From the NCBI GenBank assembly GCA_016183235.1, contig JACPFA010000019.1, positions 1-32,700 on the forward strand: a stretch of DNA of 32,700 bases. Reading direction: 5' to 3'. The translations under genes were made by a program, and so were the position numbers. The notes below the pieces were generated by a model that saw only the letters and a list, made by a program, of their open reading frames with translations, did no database searches and had not been told where the DNA came from. The first letter of the stretch is position 1; each line of letters opens with the position of its first letter. This document shows positions 7,735-15,729 of this stretch, piece by piece. This DNA comes from Deltaproteobacteria bacterium (lineage in GTDB: Bacteria; UBA10199; DSSB01; JACPFA01).

Positions 7735-9849
7735 ATGTTCGAAGTGAAAAAAGTGAGTATTAATTTAGGAGGTCGAGACCTCATTATTGAAACCGGCAAA
7801 TTGGCTCGTCAGGCGAGTGGGGCCGTGGTTTTAAAATATGGGGATACGATTGTATTGGTCACCGCTTGTACGGGTGACCCACGCGAGGGTCAAGATTTTT
7901 TACCATTGACGGTTGATTATCACGAAAAAATGTATGCTGCTGGTAAAATGCCAGGGGGGTTTTTTAAGCGAGAGGGCAGACCCAGTGAAAAAGAAACGCT
8001 TACCAGCCGTTTCATCGATCGGCCCATCCGGCCACTCTTCCCCGAAGGTTGGATTTGCGATACCCAAATTGTTGCCACTGTTTTATCAGCGGAACATGAT
8101 AACGAACCCGATTTTGTAGCGATCATTGGAGCCAGTGCAGCACTCATGTTATCCGATGCACCTTTCTTAGGCCCCGTTGCGGGTTGCCGAGTTTGTAGAA
8201 TCAATGGCCAGTTGGTTATTAATCCTAAACGTGCTGATTATGAGAATGCCGACATGGATCTCATGGTGGCTTGTTCCAAAGAAGCCATCGTTATGGTTGA
8301 AGGTGGTTGTGATGAGGCGAGCGAAGAAGATGTGTTAGCCGCCTTAATGTTTGCCTTCAAACAGCTACAACCTGTGATTGCCGCACAAGAAGAGTTGGCT
8401 AAATTAGTAGGCAATCCCAAACGAGCCGTCAACCCGCCGGTGGTTAATGAAGAATTGCATCAAAAGGTTTTGGCCCTGGCTAAAGAGCCCTTGCATCAAG
8501 CCATTAACATTCGAGAAAAATTACCGCGTTATGCAGCCATGGATGCTGTGAAAACCTTGTTGAAAGAAAAACTCATTCCTGAAGATGACGATGGTAAGGT
8601 GGCTAAAGAGGTCTTTAAGCATTTCGAAGACTTGAAATATAACATTGTGCGTTCCATGATTACGCAAGAGAAAAAGCGCATTGATGGCCGGGATCTTAAA
8701 ACCGTGCGTCCCATTACGATCGAAACTGGTCTGCTGCCCAGGGCCCATGGTTCAGCCTTGTTTACTCGAGGCGAAACTCAGGCTTTGGTAACCGTGACCT
8801 TAGGTATCCCCGAAGATGTTCAATATATCGATACCTTGTTAGAAGATTCCAAAAAGCATTTTATGCTGCATTATAATTTCCCGCCTTATTCGGTTGGCGA
8901 GACAAAACCTTTGCGTGGCCCTGGCCGACGTGAGATTGGCCACGGGGCATTGGCAGAACGGTCTTTAGCCGGTGTGGTGCCAGGTCAAGAATCTTTCCCG
9001 TATGTGATTCGGATCGTTTCTGATATCTTAGAATCAAATGGTAGCTCTTCGATGGCGAGTGTTTGTGGTGGCACTTTGGCGTTGATGGACGCTGGTGTTG
9101 CGGTTCGTTCCCCAGTGGCGGGTGTGGCCATGGGGCTTATTAAAGAAGGCGAACAATATTTTGTGCTCACCGATATCTTAGGCGACGAAGACCACTTAGG
9201 CGACATGGATTTTAAAGTCACAGGTACTGAAAAAGGCGTGATGGCCATCCAGATGGACATTAAAATCGGTGGGATCAACGAAGCCATTTTCCGTGATGCG
9301 CTGGCTCAAGCCCGTGAAGCTAGGTTACACATTTTACAAAAGATGAATGAGGCCATTGCTAAGCCCAAAGAATCTCTTTCGCCTTATGCCCCCCGCATTG
9401 TGGAATTCTTTATTAGAAAAGAAAAAATTAGAGAAGTTATTGGTTCGGGTGGTTCGGTTATTAAAGGAATCATCGAAGAGACGGGTGTTAAAATTAACAT
9501 TGAAGATGATGGCAAGGTTACGATTTATTCTTCTGATGTTGATTCTTTACAAGCCGCAAAATCGATTATCGATGGGATTATTGAAGAACCGGTGATGCAC
9601 AATATTTATCGCGGTACGGTAAAAAAGATTATGGATTTTGGTGCTTTTGTGGAAATTCTACCTGGCCAAGATGGATTGGTGCATATTTCCGAGTTAGACA
9701 ACCGACGGGTCAATCGAGTAGAAGATGTGCTTAAAGAAGGCGATGAAGTTGTGGTTAAGGTGATTCGCGTTGATGAACGTACGGGTAAGGTTTCGCTTAG
9801 TTTGAAAGATGCAAAAGACCAAATTCCTCATAAAGAACGCGAGTCGTGA
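7735..9849 (+). CDS. pnp: Polyribonucleotide nucleotidyltransferase (PNPase)
   Basis: PNPase degrades RNA 3'-to-5' by phosphorolysis and is part of RNA-decay complexes. Two RNase PH domains are present (about 1-210 and 310-540), with the helical linker between them. The second carries the catalytic Asp pair in LGDMDFKV (Asp490, Asp492). A KH domain (about 555-610, with [13 protein letters not shown]) and an S1 domain (about 618-690, with [15 protein letters not shown]) follow. The total of 704 residues is typical. AAGGAGA precedes the ATG. A large stem-loop in the leader (7582-7695) may mediate autocontrol. The stop overlaps the GTG start of dut. Confidence 0.98.
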   Translation: MFEVKKVSINLGGRDLIIETGKLARQASGAVVLKYGDTIVLVTACTGDPREGQDFLPLTVDYHEKMYAAGKMPGGFFKREGRPSEKETLTSRFIDRPIRPLFPEGWICDTQIVATVLSAEHDNEPDFVAIIGASAALMLSDAPFLGPVAGCRVCRINGQLVINPKRADYENADMDLMVACSKEAIVMVEGGCDEASEEDVLAALMFAFKQLQPVIAAQEELAKLVGNPKRAVNPPVVNEELHQKVLALAKEPLHQAINIREKLPRYAAMDAVKTLLKEKLIPEDDDGKVAKEVFKHFEDLKYNIVRSMITQEKKRIDGRDLKTVRPITIETGLLPRAHGSALFTRGETQALVTVTLGIPEDVQYIDTLLEDSKKHFMLHYNFPPYSVGETKPLRGPGRREIGHGALAERSLAGVVPGQESFPYVIRIVSDILESNGSSSMASVCGGTLALMDAGVAVRSPVAGVAMGLIKEGEQYFVLTDILGDEDHLGDMDFKVTGTEKGVMAIQMDIKIGGINEAIFRDALAQAREARLHILQKMNEAIAKPKESLSPYAPRIVEFFIRKEKIREVIGSGGSVIKGIIEETGVKINIEDDGKVTIYSSDVDSLQAAKSIIDGIIEEPVMHNIYRGTVKKIMDFGAFVEILPGQDGLVHISELDNRRVNRVEDVLKEGDEVVVKVIRVDERTGKVSLSLKDAKDQIPHKERES

Positions 9850-10310
9850 CCTGCAAAAAGGCTCAAGTGGAAAAAGTCTTGTTACAACGAACCGGCGAGG
9901 TGATGAATATTGAGTTGCCTGCCTATATGAGCGCCCATGCTAGCGGCATGGATGTGCGGGCAGCGATTACCGCATCGGTTACGTTGTTACCCGGGGCACG
10001 GGCCTTAGTGCCTTGTGGTTTTAAAATCGCATTGCCTGTGGGATATGAGGTGCAAGTGAGGCCACGCAGCGGTTTGGCTATTCAGCATGGGATTACTTGT
10101 TTAAATAGCCCCGGCACGATTGATGCCGATTATCGTGGTGAAGTTAAAGTGATTCTCATTAATTTAGGTCAAGAACCCTTTGTGATTAAGCAAGGAGACC
10201 GGATAGCCCAAATGGTTCTCCAACGGGTACCAAAATTAGCCGTTGAAGAAGTTCAAGAACTGCCTAGTTCACCGCGTGGGGAGGGGGGCTTTGGAAGCAC
10301 CGGGTATTAA
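9846..10310 (+). CDS. dut: Deoxyuridine 5'-triphosphate nucleotidohydrolase (dUTPase)
   Basis: dUTPase cleaves dUTP to dUMP and pyrophosphate, keeping uracil out of DNA and feeding dTMP synthesis. The conserved motifs of the trimeric family are present: SGMDVRA (motif 1), RPRSGLA (motif 2), [16 protein letters not shown] with the catalytic Asp (motif 3), and the C-terminal [11 protein letters not shown] arm (motif 5). The GTG start overlaps the pnp stop as GTGA, and 154 residues is a normal length. A dut gene downstream of pnp is a common delta-type arrangement. A palindromic element follows 6 nt after its stop. Confidence 0.96.
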   Translation: MTCKKAQVEKVLLQRTGEVMNIELPAYMSAHASGMDVRAAITASVTLLPGARALVPCGFKIALPVGYEVQVRPRSGLAIQHGITCLNSPGTIDADYRGEVKVILINLGQEPFVIKQGDRIAQMVLQRVPKLAVEEVQELPSSPRGEGGFGSTGY

Positions 10311-10315
10311 AATAT

Positions 10316-10438
10316 GGGACCTCTAAAAACGACCCATCTGCAGCGTTGCCTGCAAACACGCGATCCTCACGTATTTGCATATACGCTCCGGTCGCGTCTT
10401 TGCAGGCGCCTTGCATCTGGGCCCTTTTTAGAGGTCCC
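10316..10438. repeat. Palindromic element, GGGACCTCTAAAAA family, copy 1
   Basis: GGGACCTCTAAAAA (10316-10329) is matched by TTTTTAGAGGTCCC at 10425-10438, and the inverted similarity continues inward for nearly 50 nt per arm. A second copy lies 21 kb away at 31747-31895. The right halves of the two copies differ at only about three places. The element fills the gap between dut and the TPR gene. The minus strand reads open through it, but the differences between copies change amino acids, so I do not regard it as coding. Confidence 0.88.
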
Positions 10439-10459
10439 TTGAGAACATAGAGGACATTT

Positions 10460-11104
10460 ATGTCAAAACAGCCTGATGAATTTCTTTCGGTCATGGAAAA
10501 GATCGTTCGGTTTTTGAGTCAACACAAAAAAGCAGCTTATAGTGTGTTGGCTTTGAGTTTGCTGGTGGCGGTGGGTTTAATGAGTTTACATTATTATAAT
10601 GAAAAGCAAAAAAATATTTGGGCCAATCTTCTCTACGAAACCGAAACTATGCCTACGGCCGATGCCCTTCGCCAGTATGAAACCTTGGTTAGTCGGCCCG
10701 GGCCTGCGGCTTTAAAGGCCTTGCTTTATTTGGAATTGGGCAGGCATTATCAAGAAAAGGGAAAAGGTGAAGATGCGATCCGTGTTTATCAAAAAGCAAG
10801 TGAAACCGGGTTCCCCTTAATCCGAAATTTAGGGATATTAGCGTTAGCCAGTAGTTTAGAAGAACAAGGTAAATACCTTGAAGCCAAAGATGTCTATCGT
10901 CGCTTACAAGCGCAAAGCAAAGGTACCTTGATGTATCTGGCTAAATTGGGGTTGATTAGAGTTTATGTGGCCATGGGGAGAGGGGAGGAGGCCAACCAAT
11001 TTATTAAAGAGCTGCAAGACAAAGAAGCTGAATTGCCTTCCGAAATAAAAACTGCCCTCAAAGAACGCCAAGCCCTCCTGTTATTACAAAAATTAAACAA
11101 ATAA
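10460..11104 (+). CDS. Membrane-anchored TPR protein, YfgM-like
   Basis: The 214-residue product begins with a short basic cytoplasmic stretch, then one transmembrane helix at about 25-46, then helical repeats of TPR type at about 75-200 (for example GRHYQEKGKGEDAIRVYQKA and ASSLEEQGKYLEAKDVYRRL). This architecture matches the TPR_21/YfgM group, in which E. coli YfgM is a periplasmic chaperone-like partner of SecYEG and BamB homologues; other single-helix TPR proteins look alike. GAGGACATTT precedes the ATG. It stands alone between two palindromic elements, and the downstream one begins on the base after its stop codon. Confidence 0.7.
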   Translation: MSKQPDEFLSVMEKIVRFLSQHKKAAYSVLALSLLVAVGLMSLHYYNEKQKNIWANLLYETETMPTADALRQYETLVSRPGPAALKALLYLELGRHYQEKGKGEDAIRVYQKASETGFPLIRNLGILALASSLEEQGKYLEAKDVYRRLQAQSKGTLMYLAKLGLIRVYVAMGRGEEANQFIKELQDKEAELPSEIKTALKERQALLLLQKLNK

Positions 11105-11314
11105 GTTACTCTTTTGCTTTTGTAGGTGGGGCCTACTTTTTCGACCCGGCGCTCCAGCGCCGACCCTCATGGGGCTAGCCGGCACGGAAGCCTTCCGCGT
11201 TCCCGCTCAGAAGCGGGCCTCGGCTTTCCATGCCGGCTAGCCCGCATGGGGGGCCCCGGCGCTTCCGCGATGGGTCGAAAAAGTAGGCCCCACCCACAAA
11301 AGCAAAAGAGTAAC
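11105..11314. repeat. Palindromic element, GGCGACCCT core family, copy 1
   Basis: The outer arms 11105-11147 and 11272-11314 match at 42 of 43 positions. The arm starts on the base after the TPR gene stop codon. The GC-rich core has GCGCTCCAGCGCCGACCCT, GCCGGCACGGAAGCCTTCC and GCGCTTCCGCGATGG, and is shared with 15730-15919, 13461-13691 (inverted) and the start of 32503-32578. The 43-nt arms themselves are unlike those of the other copies. The plus strand reads open through part of it, but the reading frame is composed of repeat sequence only. Confidence 0.9.
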
Positions 11315-11367
11315 CCGTTGGTTATTTTAATAACTGATAGGTTATTTATAGGTTCGTGGCATCTTCA

Positions 11368-11396
11368 TTGACAGATGCCACTATATATAGTACTAT
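11368..11396 (+). promoter_or_regulatory. Promoter of the hicAB operon
   Basis: A perfect TTGACA (11368-11373) and TACTAT (11391-11396) are separated by exactly 17 nt. The predicted transcription start, about 7 nt beyond the -10 box, falls on the GTG at 11402, the likely hicA start. An upstream in-frame ATG at 11375 lies inside the promoter spacer and would not be transcribed from it. Confidence 0.6.
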
Positions 11397-11401
11397 GGCT
11401 C

Positions 11402-11641
11402 GTGGTTGCTACTTCGAAGTTAGTTGAGAAGCTTGCTAATGGTACTATTCAAAAAAAGGAGTTAGTCACGCTATTGTCCCAATTGGGATTTGAGAAATTT
11501 AGAGGGAAAGGATCTCACGAAGTTTGGGGGCATAGAAAGTATCCTGACGTTCACATCGTTATAGCGATTCATTCTAAGGAGGTGCCAAAATATCAGCTAA
11601 GACAGATAGAAAAATCATTACGTAAAAGAGGGTTAATATGA
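11402..11641 (+). CDS. hicA: HicA-type mRNA interferase toxin
   Basis: HicA toxins are small dsRBD-like RNases that cut mRNA. The 79-residue product has the family outline KELVTLLSQLGFEKFRGKGSHEVW, with the putative catalytic His39 in the GSH motif, then a basic C-terminal helix that ends with LRQIEKSLRKRG. The usual second His (GSHH) is Glu here, as in some family members. I chose GTG 11402 because a strong promoter covers the alternative ATG at 11375, which would add a hydrophobic nine-residue leader. Neither start has a Shine-Dalgarno. The stop overlaps the hicB start (ATGA), so toxin and antitoxin translation are coupled. The toxin-first order is normal for hicAB. Confidence 0.85.
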   Translation: MVATSKLVEKLANGTIQKKELVTLLSQLGFEKFRGKGSHEVWGHRKYPDVHIVIAIHSKEVPKYQLRQIEKSLRKRGLI

Positions 11642-11970
11642 AAAAAGGATGTGCTTATATTATTAATATTTTTTGGTCAGAGGAAGATCAGTGTTATATA
11701 GCGGAGGTTCCTGAGTTAGAGGGTTGCATGACTCATGGCAAAAGTACCCTCGAAGCAGCCAAAAATGCTGAAGAAGCCATAGCAAGTTGGGTTGCTGTGG
11801 CTAAAAAGTTAAAACATCCTATTCCAGAACCTGTTTTAAAGCATAAAGTGAGCGGGAAATTTAATGTTCGTCTTCCTAAAGAAATTCATAAATCCCTTAT
11901 CGTTAAAGCTGCTCAACAGGGAGTAAGTTTAAACCAAATGGTAACAACCTTGCTGTCTAGGTCCTTGTAA
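11638..11970 (+). CDS. hicB: HicB-type antitoxin
   Basis: HicB neutralises HicA and represses the operon. Residues about 1-70 form the partial RNase H-like HicB fold (AYIINIFWSEEDQCYIAEVP, then LEGCMTHGKSTLEAAKNAEE). Residues about 72-110 form a ribbon-helix-helix DNA-binding segment (FNVRLPKEIHKSL, then GVSLNQMVTTLLS). The start overlaps the hicA stop as ATGA. The last 14 nt overlap the end of the convergent protease gene, an uncommon arrangement in this window, where most convergent pairs are separated by a palindromic element. Confidence 0.9.
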   Translation: MKKGCAYIINIFWSEEDQCYIAEVPELEGCMTHGKSTLEAAKNAEEAIASWVAVAKKLKHPIPEPVLKHKVSGKFNVRLPKEIHKSLIVKAAQQGVSLNQMVTTLLSRSL

Positions 11971-13399
11971 CACGAATGCCCAATGCCAATAATAAGGGGA
12001 GGATGAGGAACAAAGAGAGGGTTGAGGGAGAATGCGGAGTTAAATTACAACCCCCTCCGCCAATGGGGTTGGTAGGAAGTTCGCCTGGGATGAAGCTGGC
12101 TTGTAAGTCGGTATTAACGGCTTCGCCTGAAATTGCTGGGCTGGCGGTTAATGCATTGGCAATATTGAGTTTGCCGCTAGTGAAGACCTTACCTTTTAAA
12201 GCAGACAGTACGTCGACATTTTGTAAGAGCAGGGCTTTGACTTCCAAGGGGGTTAAGCCAGGGTTTATGGCCAATAACAAACTGGCAGCCCCCGTGACGA
12301 AAGGGGCTGAAATAGAGGTGCCTGACATAGCAGAATAATTATTGCCGGGGCTGGTACTAAAGATATCAACGCCCGGGGCGGCTAGATCAACGCTATTATT
12401 GCCGTAATTAGAAAAAAAGGCCAAATCGTCTTTATTATCCAGGGCCGCTACTGAGACGATATTATCAAGGTTAAAACTGCTGGGATAATTGGTGGCATTG
12501 AGATCATCATTATTTTGCCCTTGAAAGCTAATGCCATTACCCACGGAGGCTACAAATAAAATCCCGTCGCTTTGAGCCAGTTCAATGGCTTGTTGCAACG
12601 ACTGAGCGGTCTCAGCGGTGGTAGCGTCAGAAGCAAAACCCCAACTCGCGTTGATCACTTTGGCTCCATGTTGGCGGGCATATTGAATGGCGCTAATAGC
12701 CTTGGAAATAGAACTGATCCCATTTTCATCTAAGATTTTAATCACCAGAAGTTGGCAATTCCAATTAAGACCGGCAATGCCAATGTCGTTGTTACCCACG
12801 GCACCCATGATCCCCGCGATAAGAGTGCCATGGCCATTATCATCGTTGATATTGGGATCGTTCGAAGAAAAATTGTAACCCAACACATCATCGGCAAAAC
12901 CATCACCCTCGTCATCAATGCCATTATTGGGGGTTTCTAAAGTATTGACCCATACATTGGCCTGCAAATCTTCATGCAAGGGGTCGATGCCTGAATCAAT
13001 GATGGCAACAATGACAGGGGCTGGGTTTACCAAAAGTTCCCAGGCGGGTAGGGCAGAAACTGACTGCATATACATGCTTTGACGACTAAGCTCAGGGTCG
13101 TTGGGGAGCTCATGGGCATAAATGGGATGGTCAGGTTCAATATATTCAACGTTAAAGTTTTTCTTTAAGTTTTCTAAAGCCTTTTGCCCGGCCGGGGTGC
13201 TGGTATCGACCCGAATAAGCTCATCATTAATAAATTGGGCATGTTGCAAGAGGGCTTCGCCTTGTAAATCTTGTATTTTTTTAAGGAAGTGCGGGGTTGG
13301 TTTAATTTTAATTAAAAGGGGGGTGGCCAAACCGGAAGGTGGGTTTGTTAGGTAGAATAAACCAACCACGATGATAAGCAGGAAGGATTTAAATTTCAT
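11957..13399 (-). CDS. Secreted subtilisin-like (S8) serine protease with C-terminal sorting tail
   Basis: The 480-residue product has a signal peptide (MKFKSFLLIIVVGLFYL), an I9-like propeptide (about 30-110), and an S8 catalytic domain with Asp135 (IIDSGIDP), His190 (NGHGT) and Ser362 (GTSISAP). The C terminus is a GGGGC motif, a hydrophobic helix and a basic end (RVTRT). That tripartite tail resembles Cys-containing C-terminal sorting signals such as MYXO-CTERM and JDVT-CTERM, which are processed by dedicated membrane proteases and can hold proteins at the surface. I chose ATG 13399, which begins the signal peptide directly, over an in-frame ATG at 13411. Substrate is unknown. Its 3' end overlaps hicB by 14 nt. 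Confidence 0.9.
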   Translation of the reverse strand: MKFKSFLLIIVVGLFYLTNPPSGLATPLLIKIKPTPHFLKKIQDLQGEALLQHAQFINDELIRVDTSTPAGQKALENLKKNFNVEYIEPDHPIYAHELPNDPELSRQSMYMQSVSALPAWELLVNPAPVIVAIIDSGIDPLHEDLQANVWVNTLETPNNGIDDEGDGFADDVLGYNFSSNDPNINDDNGHGTLIAGIMGAVGNNDIGIAGLNWNCQLLVIKILDENGISSISKAISAIQYARQHGAKVINASWGFASDATTAETAQSLQQAIELAQSDGILFVASVGNGISFQGQNNDDLNATNYPSSFNLDNIVSVAALDNKDDLAFFSNYGNNSVDLAAPGVDIFSTSPGNNYSAMSGTSISAPFVTGAASLLLAINPGLTPLEVKALLLQNVDVLSALKGKVFTSGKLNIANALTASPAISGEAVNTDLQASFIPGELPTNPIGGGGCNLTPHSPSTLSLFLILPLLLALGIRVTRT

Positions 13400-13411
13400 A
13401 TTATGCCCCAT

Positions 13412-13440
13412 CTTAATGAGAAGTTTATCGGTGAAGTCAA
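13412..13440 (-). promoter_or_regulatory. Weak candidate promoter for the S8 protease gene
   Basis: On the minus strand TTGACT (13440-13435) is followed after 17 nt by ATTAAG (13417-13412), a poor -10 box. Transcription would begin near 13405, only a few bases before the ATG at 13399, so the message would have almost no leader. Confidence 0.3.
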
Positions 13441-13460
13441 GCCCAAGTTGCTTTTTACTG

Positions 13461-13691
13461 TAATGCCTCAGTTTTGGGTGGAGAGTGCTTAGATTGTTGA
13501 GGAAGCCATTGCTTGAAGCGGCGGGGCCTCCTCTGTCATTGCGAGGCCAGCCAGCCGAAGCAATCTCTTCTGTTTAACCGGTGAGATTGCTTCGCCAGTT
13601 AAGTCCATGCCTGCTAATCCCATTAGGGTCGCCGCGAAAAGCACGGCTGACGAAACAATCTAAGCACTCTCCACCCAAAACTGAGGCATTA
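13461..13691. repeat. Palindromic element, GGCGACCCT core family (inverted), with a nested TCATTGCGAG half-copy
   Basis: The outer arms 13461-13498 and 13654-13691 are perfectly complementary over 38 nt. Read on the minus strand, the core has CGTCAGCCGTGCTTTTCGCGGCGACCC, split as TCGTCAGCCG and GCGGCGACCCTAATG, as in the other family members. The middle holds TGTCATTGCGAGG (13534-13546) and GCAATCTC/GAGATTGC stems, half of a repeat related to 7026-7139. The arm tip GTAATGCCTCAGTTTT recurs in 18663-18940, and a diverged version begins 32503. The element lies between the protease gene start and the toxin gene end in a 483-nt stretch without genes. Confidence 0.9.
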
Positions 13692-13736
13692 CCTTTTACT
13701 ATGCAATCCTTTAGCGGAGAGGGCGTTTTTTCTTTA

Positions 13737-13918
13737 AGGAGCCGCACCGAAATAAGATGGACTTTTAGCGCTCAGATTGGGGTCAGATTTGGCCGATCTG
13801 AATGAGCAAAACCGGAGGGCTAGCAAAAGCTAGCTTGAGGATTTTGCGATTGAAGATCGGACAAAGATGACCCCAAGATGAGATGCTAAAATGTTCATCT
13901 TATTTCGGTGCGGCTCCT
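13737..13918. repeat. Palindromic element covering the 3' end of the relE-like gene
   Basis: The arms 13737-13759 and 13896-13918 are a perfect 23-bp inverted repeat, and imperfect pairing continues inward (TTTTAGC, TTGGGGTCA, CCGATCT) to a central GCTAGC-AAAA-GCTAGC hairpin, so the whole 182 bp folds on itself. On the minus strand the right arm supplies the last seven codons and the stop of the toxin gene. No other copy is present in the window. Together with 13461-13691 it accounts for nearly all of the 13412-13894 gap. Confidence 0.88.
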
Positions 13919-14188
13919 AAGTTCAAAAAAGAGATTATAGACAGATCGTCGTAAACCCACATATTCAATGATGACAAGTCTTCTTTCTTTTTGAAGGGAA
14001 TAAATAACACGATAATGGCTGTGTCGGATAGAATAATAACCCTGCAACTCTCTCTGTAAAGGTTTTCCCAAATAAGGGTTTTCAAGGATTTTGTCAGTTA
14101 AGGCTCGTAGGGCTGCTTTTACGTTAGGGGGTAATTTTTTTAATAAATCCCTCGCGTGGGGCGTAAATTTTCTTTGAAAAAATCTCAA
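13895..14188 (-). CDS. RelE/ParE-family toxin
   Basis: RelE-type toxins cleave mRNA on the ribosome; the related ParE group acts on gyrase, and the two are hard to separate from sequence alone. The product has the superfamily pattern FTPHARDLLKKLP near the start, LTDKILENPYLGKPL in the middle, and the core strand pair YYSIRHSHYRVIYSL followed by RRLVIIEYVGLRRSVY, which favours RelE. I chose TTG 14188 because it overlaps the antitoxin stop as TTGA; a TTG six bases upstream is also possible. The last seven residues (RSRTEIR) are encoded by the arm of a palindromic element, so the natural C terminus seems to have been replaced. Confidence 0.82.
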   Translation of the reverse strand: MRFFQRKFTPHARDLLKKLPPNVKAALRALTDKILENPYLGKPLQRELQGYYSIRHSHYRVIYSLQKERRLVIIEYVGLRRSVYNLFFELRSRTEIR

Positions 14189-14451
14189 CCCCAAACCTCA
14201 TCGTCACCAAGTAATTTGTTTTGAGTCACCTGGCGTTTAGATTTTTTTAGGGATTTTAAGATGTTAGGATCTGAAAGAATCTCAAGTGTCTCGATAAGAG
14301 CTTCATAGTCTCCCAGGCTCATCATGATCGTGGTGGGGATTCCATTTTTAGTAAGAGTAACCCGCTCATTCATCTTTTCGATATCTTCGATGAGTTCAAG
14401 AAGATGTTTTTTGGCTTCGGTAACGGTTAAGGTTTTAGAAGGAGAATCCAT
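14185..14451 (-). CDS. Phd/YefM-family antitoxin
   Basis: The 88-residue product begins with TLTVTEAKKHLLELIEDIEK and continues with RVTLTKNGIPTTIMMSLGDYEALIETLEIL, the standard Phd/YefM fold that binds DNA as a dimer. Its variable C-terminal part (about 60-88) would wrap the toxin. It precedes the toxin gene with a TTGA overlap. No Shine-Dalgarno is visible upstream of the ATG. Such antitoxins normally repress their own promoter, and a promoter is visible just upstream at 14472-14500. Confidence 0.85.
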   Translation of the reverse strand: MDSPSKTLTVTEAKKHLLELIEDIEKMNERVTLTKNGIPTTIMMSLGDYEALIETLEILSDPNILKSLKKSKRQVTQNKLLGDDEVWG

Positions 14452-14471
14452 AAAATTTAAATGACCACTTT

Positions 14472-14500
14472 AATTTACAAATTTATCCCCTGGAAGTCAA
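14472..14500 (-). promoter_or_regulatory. Candidate promoter of the relE-like/Phd operon
   Basis: On the minus strand TTGACT (14500-14495) and TAAATT (14477-14472) are separated by 17 nt. Transcription would start near 14465, giving a leader of roughly 14 nt with no ribosome binding site. The promoter fits in the 53-nt gap behind the methyltransferase gene. Confidence 0.45.
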
Positions 14501-14504
14501 TAGT

Positions 14505-15659
14505 TTATAAGCATCTTAATAAAAAACCCTTGAGATAGTGGGTTTCAGGGGCGGCCAGTAAAATAGGGTGATCAGCAGGTTGATTAAAGCGAGTGATGAT
14601 TTGAACTTGCCGTTTGGCATCAAAGGCGGCTTCTTGCAATAATTTTAAAAAACTTGAGTCAGACAGATTTTGAGAGCAAGAGAAAGTGGCAAGCATTCCG
14701 CCCTCTTTTAATAGCCGAATCGCGCGTAGGTTGATTTCTTTGTAACCACGGATAGCCGTGATTAAAGTTGATTTGGTTTTGACAAAGGCGGGTGGATCTA
14801 AAACAATGCCATCAAATCTTCTTTTTTGTTGATCAAACCCGCGCAGCACATCAAAGACATTGCCCTCGAGGGTTTCGATATTGTGGGCATGGTTGAGCTC
14901 GGCGTTGCGTTGTAATTGTTGTAAAGCGGGCATTGAACTATCGACTGCAATGACTTTGTCGGCATGCTTAGAGAGGTGGAGGGCAAATTGCCCCTCATAA
15001 CAAAAGCAATCGAGTATTTCTCCAGAGAAATATTTTCCTACAAGTTGGGCATTTTCTTTTTGGTCTAAGAAAAAGCCGGTTTTTTGGCCCTCCAGCGGGC
15101 GAAATTCAAATTGGGCCCCTGGTAGCTCGACGATTTTAACCTCGGGGGCTGGCCCAAAAACAAATTGTTTGATCAAGGGCAAACCTTCTTTATGCCGAAC
15201 TTGGGCGTCGTTGCGTTCAACGATGCTGGTGGGGCGATAATCTTGGTTTAGGATTTTAAAGATGGTTTCTTTGTAAGGTTCTAACCCGGCACTCAAAGTT
15301 TGGACAGCATAGAGGTCATGGTAGCGATCGATGATCAGGGAGGGAATGCTATCGGATTCACCAAAAAACATACGGTAGCAGGTTGCATCACCATAAAGTC
15401 GTTGGCGTAAATCAAAGGCTTGGGTAATTTTTTTTCTCAAAAAAGTTTCATTAAAATCGGTTTTTTCGTGAGAGTAAATGCGCAAGCGTATTTTAGACTG
15501 TGGGCTATAAAGGGCGCTGGCTAAAAATCGTTTGTTTCGATTGTAAACAAACACTGGCCCTGCGGCGTTGATTGTACTTTCTAAAATATCATCGGCAAAG
15601 ATCCACGGATGCCTCTGCCGGATGCGCTGTTCAGCCCTTGCGTTGACCGTAATTTTCAT
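14505..15659 (-). CDS. rlmI: Class I SAM-dependent rRNA methyltransferase, RlmI-like
   Basis: RlmI makes m5C1962 in 23S rRNA. The 384-residue product has an N-terminal PUA domain (about 1-80, with QRIRQRHPWIFADDI), an EEHEI-like middle domain, and a Rossmann methyltransferase domain: SAM-binding DCFCYEGQFALHL near 216, acidic VIAVDSS after it, the catalytic-site motif DPPAFVK at 288, and FSCSQNLSDSSF, whose Cys matches the second m5C-methyltransferase cysteine region. The length agrees with the family. Its gap to the divergent hemC gene contains two large palindromes. RlmI and RlmK-like relatives share this layout, so the exact target base is inferred from family resemblance. Confidence 0.85.
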   Translation of the reverse strand: MKITVNARAEQRIRQRHPWIFADDILESTINAAGPVFVYNRNKRFLASALYSPQSKIRLRIYSHEKTDFNETFLRKKITQAFDLRQRLYGDATCYRMFFGESDSIPSLIIDRYHDLYAVQTLSAGLEPYKETIFKILNQDYRPTSIVERNDAQVRHKEGLPLIKQFVFGPAPEVKIVELPGAQFEFRPLEGQKTGFFLDQKENAQLVGKYFSGEILDCFCYEGQFALHLSKHADKVIAVDSSMPALQQLQRNAELNHAHNIETLEGNVFDVLRGFDQQKRRFDGIVLDPPAFVKTKSTLITAIRGYKEINLRAIRLLKEGGMLATFSCSQNLSDSSFLKLLQEAAFDAKRQVQIITRFNQPADHPILLAAPETHYLKGFLLRCL

Positions 15660-15729
15660 AGGAATTCACTTACCTTGTCATCACTAGGAGTGCAACGACG
15701 AAGCAATTCAATCTTGTAAATAGAGTCAC

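Noticed and set aside
7920-9287. Several antisense open frames within pnp
   Set aside because: They lie opposite a fully conserved gene and reflect its codon use; none shows a domain or its own signals.
10264-10494. Minus-strand frame over the dut-TPR gap, similar to one at 31735-31926
   Set aside because: The similarity comes from the shared palindromic DNA; differences between copies are not biased to silent positions.
11126-11371. Plus-strand open frame of 81 codons upstream of hicA
   Set aside because: It consists almost wholly of the palindromic element at 11105-11314 and has no ribosome binding site or recognisable domain.
11375-11401. Upstream ATG start for hicA
   Set aside because: It lies between the -35 and -10 boxes of a strong promoter and would not be part of the transcript.
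13581-13805. Plus-strand open frame of 74 codons between the protease and toxin genes
   Set aside because: It spans the arms and cores of two palindromic elements and ends in the same arm-derived residues as the toxin, so it is repeat sequence read by chance.
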